Positions 11,220 through 23,350 of a DNA stretch of 64,000 bases are shown piece by piece. The stretch lies in assembly GCA_963921425.1 (NCBI GenBank), contig OY992837.1:13303896-13367895 (forward strand), written 5' to 3'. Under the pieces are notes generated by a model. The model saw only the letters and a list, made by a program, of their open reading frames with translations, did not search any database and had not been told where the DNA came from. The DNA comes from Dryas octopetala. Taxonomy: Eukaryota; Streptophyta; Magnoliopsida; Rosales; Rosaceae. The translations under genes were made by a program, and so were the position numbers. How positions within the stretch are numbered: position 1 is the stretch's first letter; every line of letters starts with the position of its first letter.

Positions 11220-13685
11220 TATCCTGTCATTCAGTACCAGCCAAGGCAAATCTATCAGTGCAAACCAGACCCTGACTTCTTCCCTGGGAACCTTTACATT
11301 AGGCTTCTTCAGTCCTCAAAATTCTACCAAGTGCTTCCTTGGTATATGGTACAACAGGATCCCAACAACACCAATAATATGGGTTGCTAACAGAGAATCC
11401 CCTCTTGATTCTCCTGGTGTTTTCATGCTCAGCAGTGATGGAAATCTGGTGGTGTTGGATAGGACCAGAAAAGTACTTGTCTGCTCATCTAATGCATCAG
11501 TATCTGCTTCTGCAACGAATGCCACAACTGGCTTACTAATATATGGATACCGGAAACCTTGTTCTGAGATTTGGAGAAGACACTCTGTGGCAAAGCTTCA
11601 ATCATCCCTTTGATACATTGTTGCCTGGAATGAAGCTTAGCTTGAACAAAAGCTATCAAGTCACAAATAGCTCAGTTAAATTGAGGGTCGTGTTGAATCC
11701 AACTGGGCAGGTTGAGCTGCATGCTCTGGAAGAATTCCAGTGAAACATGGTTTGAATCGTGGAGGAAGCCTGTTGATAAATGTGATTTTTATGCTCGTTT
11801 CGGTCCATATGATGCCTGCCTCAAGAATGAAACCCTTGCATGCATCACCATGCCAGTGTTTGACAAGTTTTAAAGCCAAATTTAAAGAACAATGGAAAAG
11901 GAATTGAAATGTGTTAACGGATCAGAAGGGTACTTTTCAAAGTTTGAAAGGGTTGACACTACCAGATCATTCTATTCTGTCAGACAATAAGAGTATGGGT
12001 GAGTGTGAATCTGAATCTGAATGCTATCAAAGCTGTTCTTGCACAGCTTTTGCTTATGTAAATGCGACAGAATTAGGAAGTAGAACTGGTAGATGTTTGA
12101 CATGGTTTGGTGACTTAATGGATCTTGTAGAGAATCACTCTTGGATGGAATATTTATATTCGTGTTCATAGCTCCGGCCAAGGTATGTTTGGTTTTCTTA
12201 ATTTGCTATGTTCTGGCATGGATATGTCAATTAAAACTCGTACCAGACAATAGTAGTTGAGATTGGACTCATTAGTGTCACTATCACATGATTAGTAAAC
12301 CAACCAAAATTTTATAGTCTTGCAAGAAATTGACCATTACTTGGAGCCGTCAATATTATTAATCAATCAGATCTTTTTCTGTTCTTTGCTGGTGGCAAGG
12401 GTGATGCATTGAAGCGGTCCCTTGTAATTACAATAGTCTCAGCTGTCGGAACAAAAATTTTGGAGAAGGAAGGTACTGCTACTACTCTGTTTCTCTTCCA
12501 AATGTGCAGGCACACAGATTCAAGTAATCCAAACAAACGATGCTCTAACAATACTACTGAAACAGGAAACATAGGAGGAAGTATGGTGAGACTATTACTG
12601 CTGGAGGTGGAAAGAATGATTCAGAACTACCACTCATTGGTTGAAGAAGTATATTAGCTGCTACAAACAACTTCTCTGAAGCTAATAAACTGGAGAGGGA
12701 GGATTTGGCCCTGTTTTTAAGGTGACACTTTCACAGTACTGATCTCTAAATGCAAGTGTGTTGTCCTTCATTTTATACTTTTCTTAATAATTTGGCTTTA
12801 TAACACTTTACCCACCTGAATTTTGAGTTCAATTTCACTTCATCACCGAAAAAAAAAATTAAATCAATTTACCACTTGAATAAAAATTTGTTGCAATGTA
12901 CCACCTCTAGCTCATTTTGTCTAAATTTTTGTTAAAAATAAAAGTGTTGGGTAAAATATAAAAAAGCCTAATAATTTCTTTAATTAATTTTGATTGGTAA
13001 GGTGGTATTTCTCTTAGTGTTGGGTTTATCTTCCTTCAATCTTTTACAGGGGATTTTGCCTGAAAATCAAGAAGTAGCCATAAAAAGGCTGTCAAAAAAG
13101 TCTGGCCAAGGATATCGATCTGGAGTTCATGAACGAGTTAAAGCTTATTGCCAAGCTCCAACATACCAATCTTGTTAGGCTCTTGGGTTGCTGCATTGAA
13201 GAGGAGGGAAAAGATATTGATCTATGAGTACATGCCCAACTGAAGTTTGGACAAATTTTTGTTTGATATGTGCTTATCACATCTAAGATTAACTCTTTTA
13301 TACTGTTGATTTCTGGGACATCAAATTTGATTACCTCTTTGCAACATCTTTTTCTTTGTGTTCAAAAGCTGAGTAGAGCAATTCAACAATATTGTTCTAA
13401 CCTTTAAAACAAAAATGAAAATCACTTACTCATTGTTCTTCATGGTTGATCTGAACAGATGCATCTGAAAAGACAAAATTTGGATTGGGGTACACGCTTT
13501 CGAATTATAGAATATTCACAAGTACTCTAGATTGAAAAATATTCACCGGGACCTAAAAGCAAGTAATATTCTGTTAGTTGAAACAATGAACCTCAAGATT
13601 TCAGGCTTTGGAATGGAAAGGATTTTCGGGATAAATCAAACTGAAGAAGATACAAGTAGGGTCGTTGGGACATAGTAAGTATATA
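11220..13685 (+). pseudogene. G-type lectin S-receptor-like serine/threonine kinase, decayed
   Basis: The order of pieces is that of this plant receptor family. A bulb-lectin domain comes first (TLGFFSPQNSTKCFLGIWYN near 11,290 and WVANRESPLDSP near 11,380, then LDTGNLVLR and TLWQSFNHPFDTLLPGMK near 11,540-11,640). A PAN/apple piece (CYQSCSCTAFAYVN, CLTWFGDLMDLVEN) lies near 12,020-12,150. Kinase pieces follow: [14 protein letters not shown] (13,070), [18 protein letters not shown] (13,140) and [11 protein letters not shown] (13,537). The frame changes repeatedly, stops interrupt it, and the DFG motif reads GFG near 13,603. Nothing after about subdomain VIII is seen. Active family members sit in the plasma membrane and signal in defence or self-recognition; this one cannot. 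Confidence 0.85.
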
Positions 13686-15150
13686 TAGGCTAGCTAAAGT
13701 CATCATCAGAATTGTTTCATGTTTGGATATTCAATTGAACAGAATAACAGAATTGTAATTCTAGCTTGTCATATTATATATAAGCTTCGATCCTATTTAC
13801 AAAATTACAATTGTAGAGCTCCCAAGGTGGACAGTCCTCAGAAGCTATGTTTGTTATTGAAGCTTATTTTCTTGGGTCCTGGCTGTTGTATGCTTATTTC
13901 ATTCTTTTTTACGCTGCAAATATGAAAAATTTCATTTGTTGGAAGCATGTTAAATCATTTTGCACAAAGAGGACTGATTATGTGGAAATTTCGACTGTCT
14001 ACTGCCCATACCTGAGTAATATTTTTTGTATTGGTTTTCTACCCACCAACATGTTGATTTTCCTTTAATTTTGATCTTGGACAATGTACTCTACTTTCTT
14101 ACATCATATTTATTATAGCATTCCAAAAATGCTATAAAAAATAATTTCTTATTTATCACAGCATTTTCAAAATATTGTGAAACACCACTTCTAACATAAT
14201 TAGTGGCATCCATCTGTCTCCTAACATTTAAAATTTTGTTCATACCTTCTAAAATGATCAGGAATGTCATCAAATTCATAACAAAGATATTAATGAAAAT
14301 GACAACAAAACAAGCTGGTGGCGGTGGGAGCATACATCAGGAATGTCATCAAATTCATTACCCTTTGCAGACCATACTATGCATTACCCTTTGCTCATTT
14401 TCTTGATTGGAGCAAGTTCACAATACAAATTTCACCAAAGATAATACCGAAAATTAAGACAATATTGAAAATACTTGAGATTGCGGGTGAAAAGGCATTT
14501 TGAACTGAATCGACCAACTGAGCCATTTGATGTATTTCATATGGTACTCCACTCAATATGGCTAAGAAGCTTTTAAATACATTTTAATCGTCATTTAAAT
14601 GAGCATGACATTTACTTCACTTGTACTTCATTTGAAAATCTCTAATCCTTTTAATCTTTTTGGTCCCTACATCATTTTCTATGTAAAAGAAGTGACATAT
14701 TATCACAGAATTTTTTTTCATTTCAAACAGAGTCCGAAGAAAATACAAGGTTACAGTCGTAAGTGTAAACTAAACTTACAAATTAACTTTTCAGGGATAT
14801 CTTTGTTCCATTCGAAGGAAGAACCATACGAGGTCAAGCCTCATACCAGGTCCTCGCACACCCACAAGCACTGTGAACCACTTTGACCATAAAACCTCTA
14901 ACAACACAACAAACTATCATTGCACCACCACCACCACCACAATCAACCAACCTGCAACAACTACCACACCAACAAACTTTCACACCCAGCTCTATAGACC
15001 AGAAGAATCTACATGATAAAAGACATAAATTTCACATGATGGATATATAATAGATAACATATAGACGACATCAAAGTGCAGTAGTTTCAAAGTTCATTGT
15101 GATAGTGAGGAGGATCTAAATAAACTTTGAATTTTCAAAGATGCAAATCA
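13686..15150. other. Intergenic; duplicated segment then 3' flank of the PPR gene
   Basis: 14,171-14,480 repeats parts of 9,735-10,165. 14,920-14,990 is a short CACCA-rich stretch. The rest shows no gene, and the open frames have no recognisable domains. Confidence 0.5.
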
Positions 15151-15152
15151 AC

Positions 15153-17135
15153 TCATGTTACCAATGCCAACAAAGCAGGATCTACATTATCTTTGGACAA
15201 TAAATCAACTATCAATTCCATCGTTGATGCATCTGCAGAGAAACCCCTCTCCCGCATTTCATGAATAAGTCCCACTGCCCTTAATGTCTCATTATTATTC
15301 AAAAACCCTCGAATAATTGTGTTATGGGTGCAACCATTTGGAGGACAACCTTTCTCTTCCATTCCTCTAAGCAACTTTTCTGCTTCGTTTGTTGAGCCTT
15401 TCGTACAAAGTCCATTGATCATTATAGTATATGTCCTCGCATCAGCTTGAAGCCCTTTTGATGATAAACTGCAAAAAAAGTCCCTTGCAGATTCCATTTT
15501 CCCAGCTATGCACAAACCTTCAATTAGAATATTGTGAATCACAATATCCATATCAAACTTCTTGCCTTCCATCTCTTTAAACAATTCTATTGCCATAGAA
15601 AGTTGTTGGTTTTTACAAAGGCCATCCAGTAAAACAGCATAAGTTTGAACATCTGGAAGCTGGCCACAAGCTTGCATCTTAGAGAGCAAGTTTTGAGCAA
15701 CTTGTAATCTACCTATTTTGCAAAAACCATCGATAAGAGTGGTATAAGTAATGGTATCAGGAACCACTCCTGTACGAGACATATCCTCATAAAGCATCAT
15801 GGCGTCTTCGATCTTTTTATGCTTGCAATATCCGTTTATCAATATGTTATAACTACGAGCATTAACAATGTCACCCTTACTAAGCATTAGACCAAAAACT
15901 CTTTTTGCTTCCTTCAATTCTCCTCGCAAGCAGTAACCATCCATAAGTGAATTGTATGTAACCGTATTAGGTTCAATATCTCTTTGAATCATCATTTCAA
16001 CCACGCTTTTTGCTTCCACGGCTTTCCCCTCCTTACAAAGTGTATCTACTAAGACATTGAAGGTGCGTACATCTGGAAAGATTTTTTTACTCACCATTTC
16101 CTTCAACAATCTCGTAGCTTCTTCCCACTTTCCTAATTTGCAAACTCCATCAATCAAAGAGGTGTATGCAACAACATCTGGGACAATACCCCTACTAATC
16201 ATTTCTGAGAAGAGGTTCAATGCATCAGCAACTAGTGTGTCTTTACAAAGACTGTCAATGATCATGTTATAGACAACTACATCAGGCTTACAAGCTCCTT
16301 CTTCCATCCTCCTAAGCAATTGAATAGCCGCACAATGATTACCCATTTTGCAAAAGGAGTTTATTAAAGTACCAAATGCAACCACATTGGGCTTACAACC
16401 TTCTTGTTCCATCATCCTAAGCAATTGAATAGCCGCACCATTATTACCCTTTTTGCAAAAGGCGTTTATTAATGTACCAAATGTGACCACATTGGGCTTA
16501 CAACCTCCCTCCACCATATTTCTGTACAGTCCTGCTGCCTCAGCAACTCTACCCGCAAGAAGAAAGCCCTTGATTAGAGTGTTGAAGGTCGTGACATTTG
16601 GTTCAAAACCAAATTTAAAGAATTTTCCCAACACCGATAAACTACAACCCATTTGGTTCAGATGACTAAAACAATTAATGATAATGTTTAGAGTATAAAC
16701 ACTAGGTGCAATTCCCAACACGTTCATTTGGTTACTCAACGAGATGACTGCCGAATAAAGTTTCAATTTGGCAAGTTGACCCATAATTTGATTGAAACGG
16801 ACAACCGAAGGCAGAGGATGCATTTGAAGCATGGTATTGAACAAATTGAAAGCATCGTGGAGATTAGTGGGTTTGGGTTGGGGGTTTGTAGATTTTGTTG
16901 GGTTTGAGGATTGAGAATGAAACAAGGCAAAGTAATTGTTGAAGAAAAGAAGATGAGTAGAGTAGTGAAGACAAGACAAAGGAATACCTCTGTGTCTGTT
17001 GCAAGAAGAAGAAGCACTTCTCCACATCGTCGTCTTCAGCATCCCGGAGCCCCCAAATACTCTGTTCAGATAGCGAGAGGGTTTTGTTTGAGATGAAATC
17101 GGCTGTCCCAAATACTCTGTTCCCCACACTGTCAT
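15153..17135 (-). CDS. Pentatricopeptide repeat protein, P class, restorer-of-fertility-like
   Basis: A single uninterrupted frame of 660 codons. From about residue 100 it is built of 35-residue PPR motifs with the usual pattern (for example DVVAYTSLIDGVCKLGKWEE). I count 15 full motifs and a partial sixteenth at the C-terminus, with no E, DYW or SMR domain, so it is P class. Such proteins bind organellar RNA in a sequence-specific way. The N-terminal 60-80 residues are basic and Ser-rich, fitting a mitochondrial presequence; the family fits RFL but the target organelle is inferred. The first ATG is at 17,135, but Met-32 (17,042) or Met-37 (17,027, MWRSASSSC) is a more family-like start. Motifs 4 and 5 are almost identical, indicating a recent internal duplication. 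A 5' copy fragment lies at 6,890-7,100. Confidence 0.93.
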   Translation of the reverse strand: MTVWGTEYLGQPISSQTKPSRYLNRVFGGSGMLKTTMWRSASSSCNRHRGIPLSCLHYSTHLLFFNNYFALFHSQSSNPTKSTNPQPKPTNLHDAFNLFNTMLQMHPLPSVVRFNQIMGQLAKLKLYSAVISLSNQMNVLGIAPSVYTLNIIINCFSHLNQMGCSLSVLGKFFKFGFEPNVTTFNTLIKGFLLAGRVAEAAGLYRNMVEGGCKPNVVTFGTLINAFCKKGNNGAAIQLLRMMEQEGCKPNVVAFGTLINSFCKMGNHCAAIQLLRRMEEGACKPDVVVYNMIIDSLCKDTLVADALNLFSEMISRGIVPDVVAYTSLIDGVCKLGKWEEATRLLKEMVSKKIFPDVRTFNVLVDTLCKEGKAVEAKSVVEMMIQRDIEPNTVTYNSLMDGYCLRGELKEAKRVFGLMLSKGDIVNARSYNILINGYCKHKKIEDAMMLYEDMSRTGVVPDTITYTTLIDGFCKIGRLQVAQNLLSKMQACGQLPDVQTYAVLLDGLCKNQQLSMAIELFKEMEGKKFDMDIVIHNILIEGLCIAGKMESARDFFCSLSSKGLQADARTYTIMINGLCTKGSTNEAEKLLRGMEEKGCPPNGCTHNTIIRGFLNNNETLRAVGLIHEMRERGFSADASTMELIVDLLSKDNVDPALLALVT

Positions 17136-17877
17136 CTCTTAATATTTTGACATTTGTCCACAAACTGTTTTTTTGGCCACTAACATTTGTCCACAAACTT
17201 AATATAAGCCAAACGCTATTTAACTTCTTTTTTAATTTTTTGTGACATAAACAGATAAACTTCTATTTAGAAAATAATTATAAAATACCATCCTGTTATT
17301 TCTGTCATCTCTCTTCAATGTCGATTTGTTTTTTTGTTTTTCTTTTTAATTTTGATCCAATTAATACTGTTGTTTTGTTTAATTTGGATCTAATAATGGA
17401 CTCACTTTTTTTTTGCCCGCCTATTGTGACATGTTGATTTGGTGTTACAATTAAAGACTAGCAGGTCCATGATTCCATTAGACTGACATTCGATTCTATA
17501 TCAGTGATCTATCCAATACTAAATACTCACTTTTCTTTTGAACATACACACTCTCACTTTCAAAAAATATGCTAATTAACTAATTACTTGCAAAACGGGT
17601 TTTATAAAGCTTAACATAATCATCCTCGAAAAGGAGGTGCTCACACGCCTGGGGAGGTTTATCAAGCAAGGTCAAACCCAAATTAATAGAAGCTAAACAC
17701 TCTTAACTATTTTTTTCGTTACATAACTTCTATTTAGAAAATGATAAATATATAGCTATGGTATAGTATATTGATATGCCATTGTGCAGGCTCTTAGCAA
17801 CGGAGCCATTACTAATCTTCTTATTCTATGTCTACATTTATAGCATTGTTTGTCCTTTCTATTAGCCATATTGGTCA
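17136..17877. other. Intergenic, 5' flank of the PPR gene
   Basis: AT-rich with T tracts; presumably includes the PPR promoter on the minus strand. No clear TATA box can be picked and no element ends were found. Confidence 0.4.
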
Positions 17878-17886
17878 TAGGTTTAG

Positions 17887-18057
17887 GGAACTGGATCCCC
17901 TGCCTTGCTCCTTTGCAAGGCTGGTACCAAGCTCAAATCTGAGCATTTGAAGACAAAGTAGAGAGAGAAAGAGTAAGGAGAGAGAGATTGTCTTTAAAGG
18001 CTCAGATTTAAGCCTGGTACCAGCCATGTAGGGAAGCAAGGCAAGGGATCCAAGTCC
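17887..18057. mobile_element. MITE, 171 bp, with 9 bp target duplication
   Basis: The ends are inverted: GGAACTGGATCCCCTGCC on the left against GGACTTGGATCCCTTGCC read from the right. The arms continue through GGCTGGTACCA and AAATCTGAGC. It is flanked by TAGGTTTAG at 17,878-17,886 and 18,058-18,066. A 9 bp duplication points to the Mutator superfamily. Noncoding. Confidence 0.85.
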
Positions 18058-18478
18058 TAGGTTTAGATATACTATTACTGCTAGGTTTGCCTTCCCTACT
18101 GACTTCATCTTAAGCAATATACACGAAAGTCCTTACTACTTCCAAACTTTTTCCTCTTCTCATTTGATAAATTTTTCTAAGTAAGAAGAAGATGGTTTCA
18201 TCTTCTTCTTAAATCAAAGACTTCAACTATTGCTAGTTGATTTACAAGTAGTTTAAGCATATTCATGTTTTGAATGTATTTTCAATTTGTACAAATCTCA
18301 CTTCAAATTCAACTTTGTAGTCAAACTTTTCATAAGGTGATTAATCTGTGACCTTAACGAATTGATGGACCACTTAATTAAAAGTGGACTAAAATGGATT
18401 AATTTTTTTTTACTTATTCCAATGTTTTTCTATTTGTCCTTATTATTAATTGACTCGAAATATTACACTACTTTTGTG

Positions 18479-20300
18479 GTGTCCCAATCGGGATCGCCAC
18501 AGCAACACCCGCCCTAAGAACCCCTGAATATGATACCACGCCTTAGCATCACTATTCCAAGTTCCTTAGAACAAGTTAAGCATTTTTTTGATGGACTATG
18601 GGTTTAATCAGAGAATAAAATGTACAGCAGAATTGATATGAACATATTTCAAAACATATTTAAAATAAGTCAACTCGGTAGGGTAAGAAGGTTTACAAAA
18701 GTAAGCCTAACACAACATGACGTCCGTAGAAGTCACGTTCGAGAAACAAACCCCAAAAAGGGATACCAACCGACTACTAAAAAGATGTTCTGAATATTTA
18801 GAAACTGAAATATAAAAAGGATAGATAATGAAACAGGTAGAAGACCCAGCAAGATAAACAACATGAAGAAGACCTGAGGATGTCCAAAAAGATATATGAG
18901 TGCCTCGCCCAACAGATTAGTCAAGATCGTCAACTAAAGGATAATCTGCAAAAGCAGTGTAGGGGGTAAGCATCACATACGATCATAGCTTCTACTCGGG
19001 GGACCCTAGCTGGGTTTGATAATAGTAAGTAAACTACTTAATATATATATATAGTCAGTGATAAAACAGTTCGAAAAGATTCACTAACAAATCAATATCA
19101 AAGTTAATCGTTGAAATCCCCAAAATTTTTTATGATGAGCATCCAACTTCTTAAAACGTTATGGGACCCAAAATATCATTACCTGATAATCGATTACAAA
19201 TGACCAACTACACTTACCGCAACAACACTCGGTAATGTAACGAGAGTATCCATTACTATGGTAGTACCCCTTAAGCTAGCCTCCCCAGAAGGATAAATCG
19301 ACTAGCACCTCCATACATACCCCTTCCAGAAGTTTAAGGGATCGAAATCCAAGGTCAACGTTTGTCGAGACCCTTTATCCTCAAATCATCATTAACAACA
19401 AAACTACGCAATATGGCATACAAAAACGATGCACAGTTCACAGGCAACAATATTTATTATCATACATACACAAAATAATCTCAACTGTCAGGGTGTGAAA
19501 ATCCTTCTACATGGTGTCCAAGCTTAACCTTTGTGCACTTCCATAGCACTACTGTTCTCAAATCCTTTTCTGAGAAATTGGAAATCCAAATCCGACAGAA
19601 TACCGACTTTAGTCAAATAGTAATTTCGGTAGAGTTTCGACATGACCTTTCTTTTTGGTCATATCTTCCCAGAAAATTTCAGAAACTAGTTTACTAAGAC
19701 TAAGTTTTTGAATTTTTGAGACTTAGAGTTTCTACTTAAAGTCCAATTTTATTTATAAGTCTGGAGGTTAACCAATTAAAGTCAAACAATTTGACCTGGT
19801 CAGGCATGAGAGACTGGGGGAGCTCTGGCCTATTGTCCAGCGCCTGTATGCTTACGCACTGACCTCGACATCGCGTCATTTTGTTACTTTAACAAGGTGT
19901 CGTCAATCCATTAATAGATTGATTAATTAACAAGTAAGTAAGTCAAACTAGTCATGCAAGCAAAGTAAATTAATCCAACTTAAACTTTATTTAAATGCTT
20001 CTTAGTAAATCTATTTCTTTTTAGTTATAGCAATTCTATAATCCAATTTGATTTACATAATTAGTTAATATATATATATATATATAAAGCAAACACCTCT
20101 CCTAGGTGAAATTTTCTGGAATTCCATAAAAACCATATAGTGCTTAAGAGTATTAAAACATAGATTACCTTAATAAACAAGGGTAAAATGGTCAAACAAA
20201 CAATTAGTTACAATTAAAAATTTAAAAGAAAAACCATTTCCATCAGTCCATGTTAGCATAGGGCAGTTTTCTTCTCCCCACGTTAACGTATTGCACTCCT
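18479..20300 (-). mobile_element. Old LTR remnant related to the LTR at 28,679-31,294
   Basis: It starts with TGTCCCAATCGGGATCGCC and shares landmarks in the same order and spacing as the young LTR: GCATCACATACG (offset about 480 in both), a GCCTCCC-AGAAGGA block followed by GGGATCGAAA, and GGGAGCTCTGG followed by CGCCTGTATGCT (offset about 1,320 against 1,370). It is strongly diverged and its right end is not clear. No partner LTR or coding part was found. Orientation is taken from the young copy. Confidence 0.65.
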
Positions 20301-20574
20301 TCCCTGAATTTATTCTCTCCACCAAGACTTCACCTTCATCCATCTATGAGTGAAGCTCAAAAGGAAAGGATTCAAGGTTCTTTCCACCTTCGATTAGGGA
20401 AAATTGGATTTTCCCAATAAGTTTCTTTCTGTCTCCAACTTCCTTTTTATATTATTTCAATTTATTATTAATTCCATGATTCTTTTATTTAATTAAATTA
20501 CAGACTAATTAGAATGCTTGACGTATTCCCAAGCTTTTTTTTTCTGTTATAATTTAGGGTTCTGAAGTCTGGCT

Positions 20575-20690
20575 ATTTTTTGTTGGTAAACTGAATTCAT
20601 TAAGCCCAGAGGCAAAGGAAGAGGAGGGAAGAAAACCAGTCCAAAGCCAAATACAGGAGAAAAAGAACAATAAAACAGAAGAAATAGATT
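20575..20690 (-). mobile_element. 5'-truncated LINE-like insertion, 116 bp
   Basis: It is flanked by the 15 bp direct repeat TTCTGAAGTCTGGCT (20,560-20,574 and 20,691-20,705). It starts with a T-rich run on the + strand, as expected for the poly-A tail of a minus-strand retroposon. The long target duplication and T tract fit target-primed reverse transcription. It is too short to name a family. Confidence 0.6.
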
Positions 20691-20705
20691 TTCTGAAGTC
20701 TGGCT

Positions 20706-22269
20706 TAGAATTAGGTAATCATTCATCTCATGATGTGTTTCAACATATTTAAGTTATGAATGTGTGGGGCGGAAAAATAATTGATGGGGTTTCACTTTGA
20801 TATTATCAAATTTCATTTAATAATCCACTTGCATTGATATTATAAGTACTATTTTCATCATCAATATGTTTTATTTGTAGGTATTTAGCTATATATGATC
20901 TGTTTTTATTCATGAGAATTCTATGAAAACTGCTCACCTCATTCTCTTGAAATTCCCATATATATCTAACAATAGGTTCTATTTTTTGTTTCTGTCTTAC
21001 AAGGGTCCTCGATCTTGATTATGGACCTTACAATGATGCCCCTCCTTTCACTTTAAGGTAAGAGAATGACCCCTTTTTAGCATTTTGTTTGTTTCCCTAC
21101 AAAATGAGAGAAATAGTGGAAGAGAATTGAAAATTTTTGAATTACCAAAAACTTTCTGTTTGTTGGAATCACATAATATATATTGGACTGTTTGTTGGCA
21201 TAAAGGGCATCCATTTCAGATACATCAGTTCTGATGGCCTACACAATTCTGATGGCCTAATGCTAATATGATGAATATCTCTTTCTATTTGGTGTACGGA
21301 TTGGCACTGCCGTTCTAGGTTGAGTCCACTAATTGTGTGTGCATGTATTTGTTTGGATTATTAATGCATTCCTCTGAATTTTGTGTACAATTTTCATATG
21401 AATTCTGTGAGGAGAACAATAACATTGTTTGCTTTGTTTATTAAACTTTTTTTTTTTAATTTCTTGGTTTATTAATTCTTATATTAACAAGGATTTGATT
21501 TTTGCAGATGTTTCATGTGGATCATAAGTTGGTGGAAGTTCAAGAGTGGAGACATTTTTTGATTAATTTGCCTTTTCCCCAGGCTATTATTCTTAAGAAC
21601 ATAAATTATGCTCAATTGAGATCGGAAGTAGCAAGAAGAGCTCTTTTTGTATGATTCAAATTATTATCGAATGAAATTTGTGCAGAAATGATGGTTATAA
21701 GATCATAAGCATATATGCAGAGGAAGCCTTGCAAGTTTCGATGAGATTGGTTTGGAATATTTTTTTCTCCAGCTCTCTATCCATTTATGCATGTGGTGAT
21801 CATCAAATTGAGGTGCATTTTACTACTAGAGATGTCTATGCTCTTATAGTCTTATACAGCGGTTTGACTATGTAGAATTTATTTTATTCTTTGTAATTGA
21901 TTACTTATGAGAAGGTATTGATGTAATTGGTATTCTCTGTGTTAGTAGAAATCAATTGTCCTCCATTCAAGCCTAATATGCAAATCCATATCAACACATA
22001 TTTGTAATGTGCATACCTGACTAATCATTTTTTTTTCTTTTTTCTTTTGCTTATGTATTCACCCATGCATCTTTTTTTTGGCTGTCACATTTATTCCAGA
22101 TTTTAGAGTTACATATAGAAACCTCTAAATATGTCTAAATGATTCTTATAATATTTTGCATTCTATCATAAAATCACTAAATCTTGGTTCTTGCAAGGCT
22201 TTTTCTTTAGTCTTCATTATCTTTCTCATTTTGTTTGTCAAATAGAGCATCAAATTTTACACTATATAT
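20706..22269. other. Intergenic with exon-like pieces, unrecognised
   Basis: Two short stretches look exon-like with splice-type borders. 21,004-21,057 reads VLDLDYGPYNDAPPFTL and is followed by GT; 21,508-21,655 reads MFHVDHKLVEVQEW and on for about 48 residues after an AG. I do not recognise the protein. They may be gene pieces carried by an older transposon. Otherwise nothing is seen. Confidence 0.3.
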
Positions 22270-22376
22270 GAACAGGCCGGGCACACACAAAAACATAACA
22301 TCCACCCAAATCGTAGACAGATGAATTCAACATATGTGCAATAAAAAGAGCCAATTTCTCACGTGTGTCGAGAGGC
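22270..22376 (+). mobile_element. Helitron 3' terminal remnant
   Basis: It ends GAGAGGCTAG. The preceding 40 bases (GCAATAAAAAGAGCC, a weak hairpin around CACGTGTG) parallel the end of the large Helitron at 35,760-35,811. The hairpin is degraded. It lies only 25 bp before the proposed 5' end of the large Helitron, so two related Helitrons would sit head to tail. Confidence 0.5.
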
Positions 22377-22799
22377 TAGAAATGTGATATTTTATTCAAA
22401 ATCATATACTATTAAGGAAAATCATCATGAAGTTGATAAGCTGCACAGTAGTAGTGGAAATTTTCTCCGCAAGGTATATAGTATATGATTTTAATTTTAT
22501 TTATTTAATTATTTTTTAGATTCAAGCTGATAATCATAATTTGTGATCTTGCTTCCATACTCTAATTTTGTGATCATATAGTTGTGTGTGTTTTTTATTG
22601 ACCATTATTGACCATTAAATACCATTAAAACTAAGGTATGGAAGACAATTATTGACCATTAAAGGTATTATTGTGCTTATCAATTTCTAATTATAAATGA
22701 TACATTAATAATTATTGTAGTAGAGAAATCTGAACAGTATGTCATATTTATAATTTTCGGATTTTTAATAGCTCTTCGCTTTATTTAGGCTGAAAAAGG

Positions 22800-23340
22800 G
22801 CAAGAACAAAGCATTTGAAAGTTCAAAGCAGTTTCATATTGCCAGTCTCTCTCTTTGGTTTTTCTAATTCAAATTCCAAAGCTTTCAGGTATTAAGCTTC
22901 TTTCTTTGATTTTGTTAAAATAATTCTTTTTAAAGCTTTATATTCTTCTATTGATTATTAGTTATGTTGCACTTATTTAATGGTGTCTTGATTTGGTTAT
23001 TTCATTAGCTGGCTTTTCATTTTGATCGTGTTGTCTGAATGAGGCTTCATACTGCTTTCGTTTTTTGGTTCACTTTTAACAAGTAAAAAAGAGAACATAC
23101 TTGATTGATTTGGGGTAGGAAACTCGCTGACACTGATGCTTCAGCGCCCGATGCTCCGGTTAAAGCTGAGAAATTTGCTCCAAGGTAAAGTGTACTGATT
23201 GTTTGTGGTGGTTTGTGAGGTGGGTTTTTTGAAATGTCTGTAATGTGTTTTTGTTTTTTACTGTGAAAGTTATGCTGAAATACTAGAGGACTTGAAGAAG
23301 GACCTTGAAAGTCACGGTGGACCGCCTGATTGCATTGTAA
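22800..23340 (+). pseudogene. Exon fragments of a DUF89 damage-control phosphatase gene
   Basis: 23,119-23,184 encodes APDAPVKAEKFAP and ends at a GT donor. 23,270-23,336 encodes SYAEILEDLKKDLESHGGPP and also ends at GT. These match my recollection of the N-terminal part of the plant DUF89 / ARMT1-like metal-dependent phosphatase (Arabidopsis At2g17340 type), a metabolite-repair enzyme also fused in pantothenate kinase 2. 22,800-22,890 has the look of a 5' leader exon. Introns are kept, so this is a genomic copy, not a processed one. Only pieces are present, hence no enzyme. Position inside the Helitron suggests gene capture. Confidence 0.65.
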
Positions 23341-23350
23341 GCACAAAATT

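Noticed and set aside
18733..18933. Hydrophobic 66-residue open frame
   Set aside because: It lies within the old LTR remnant and has no matching family.
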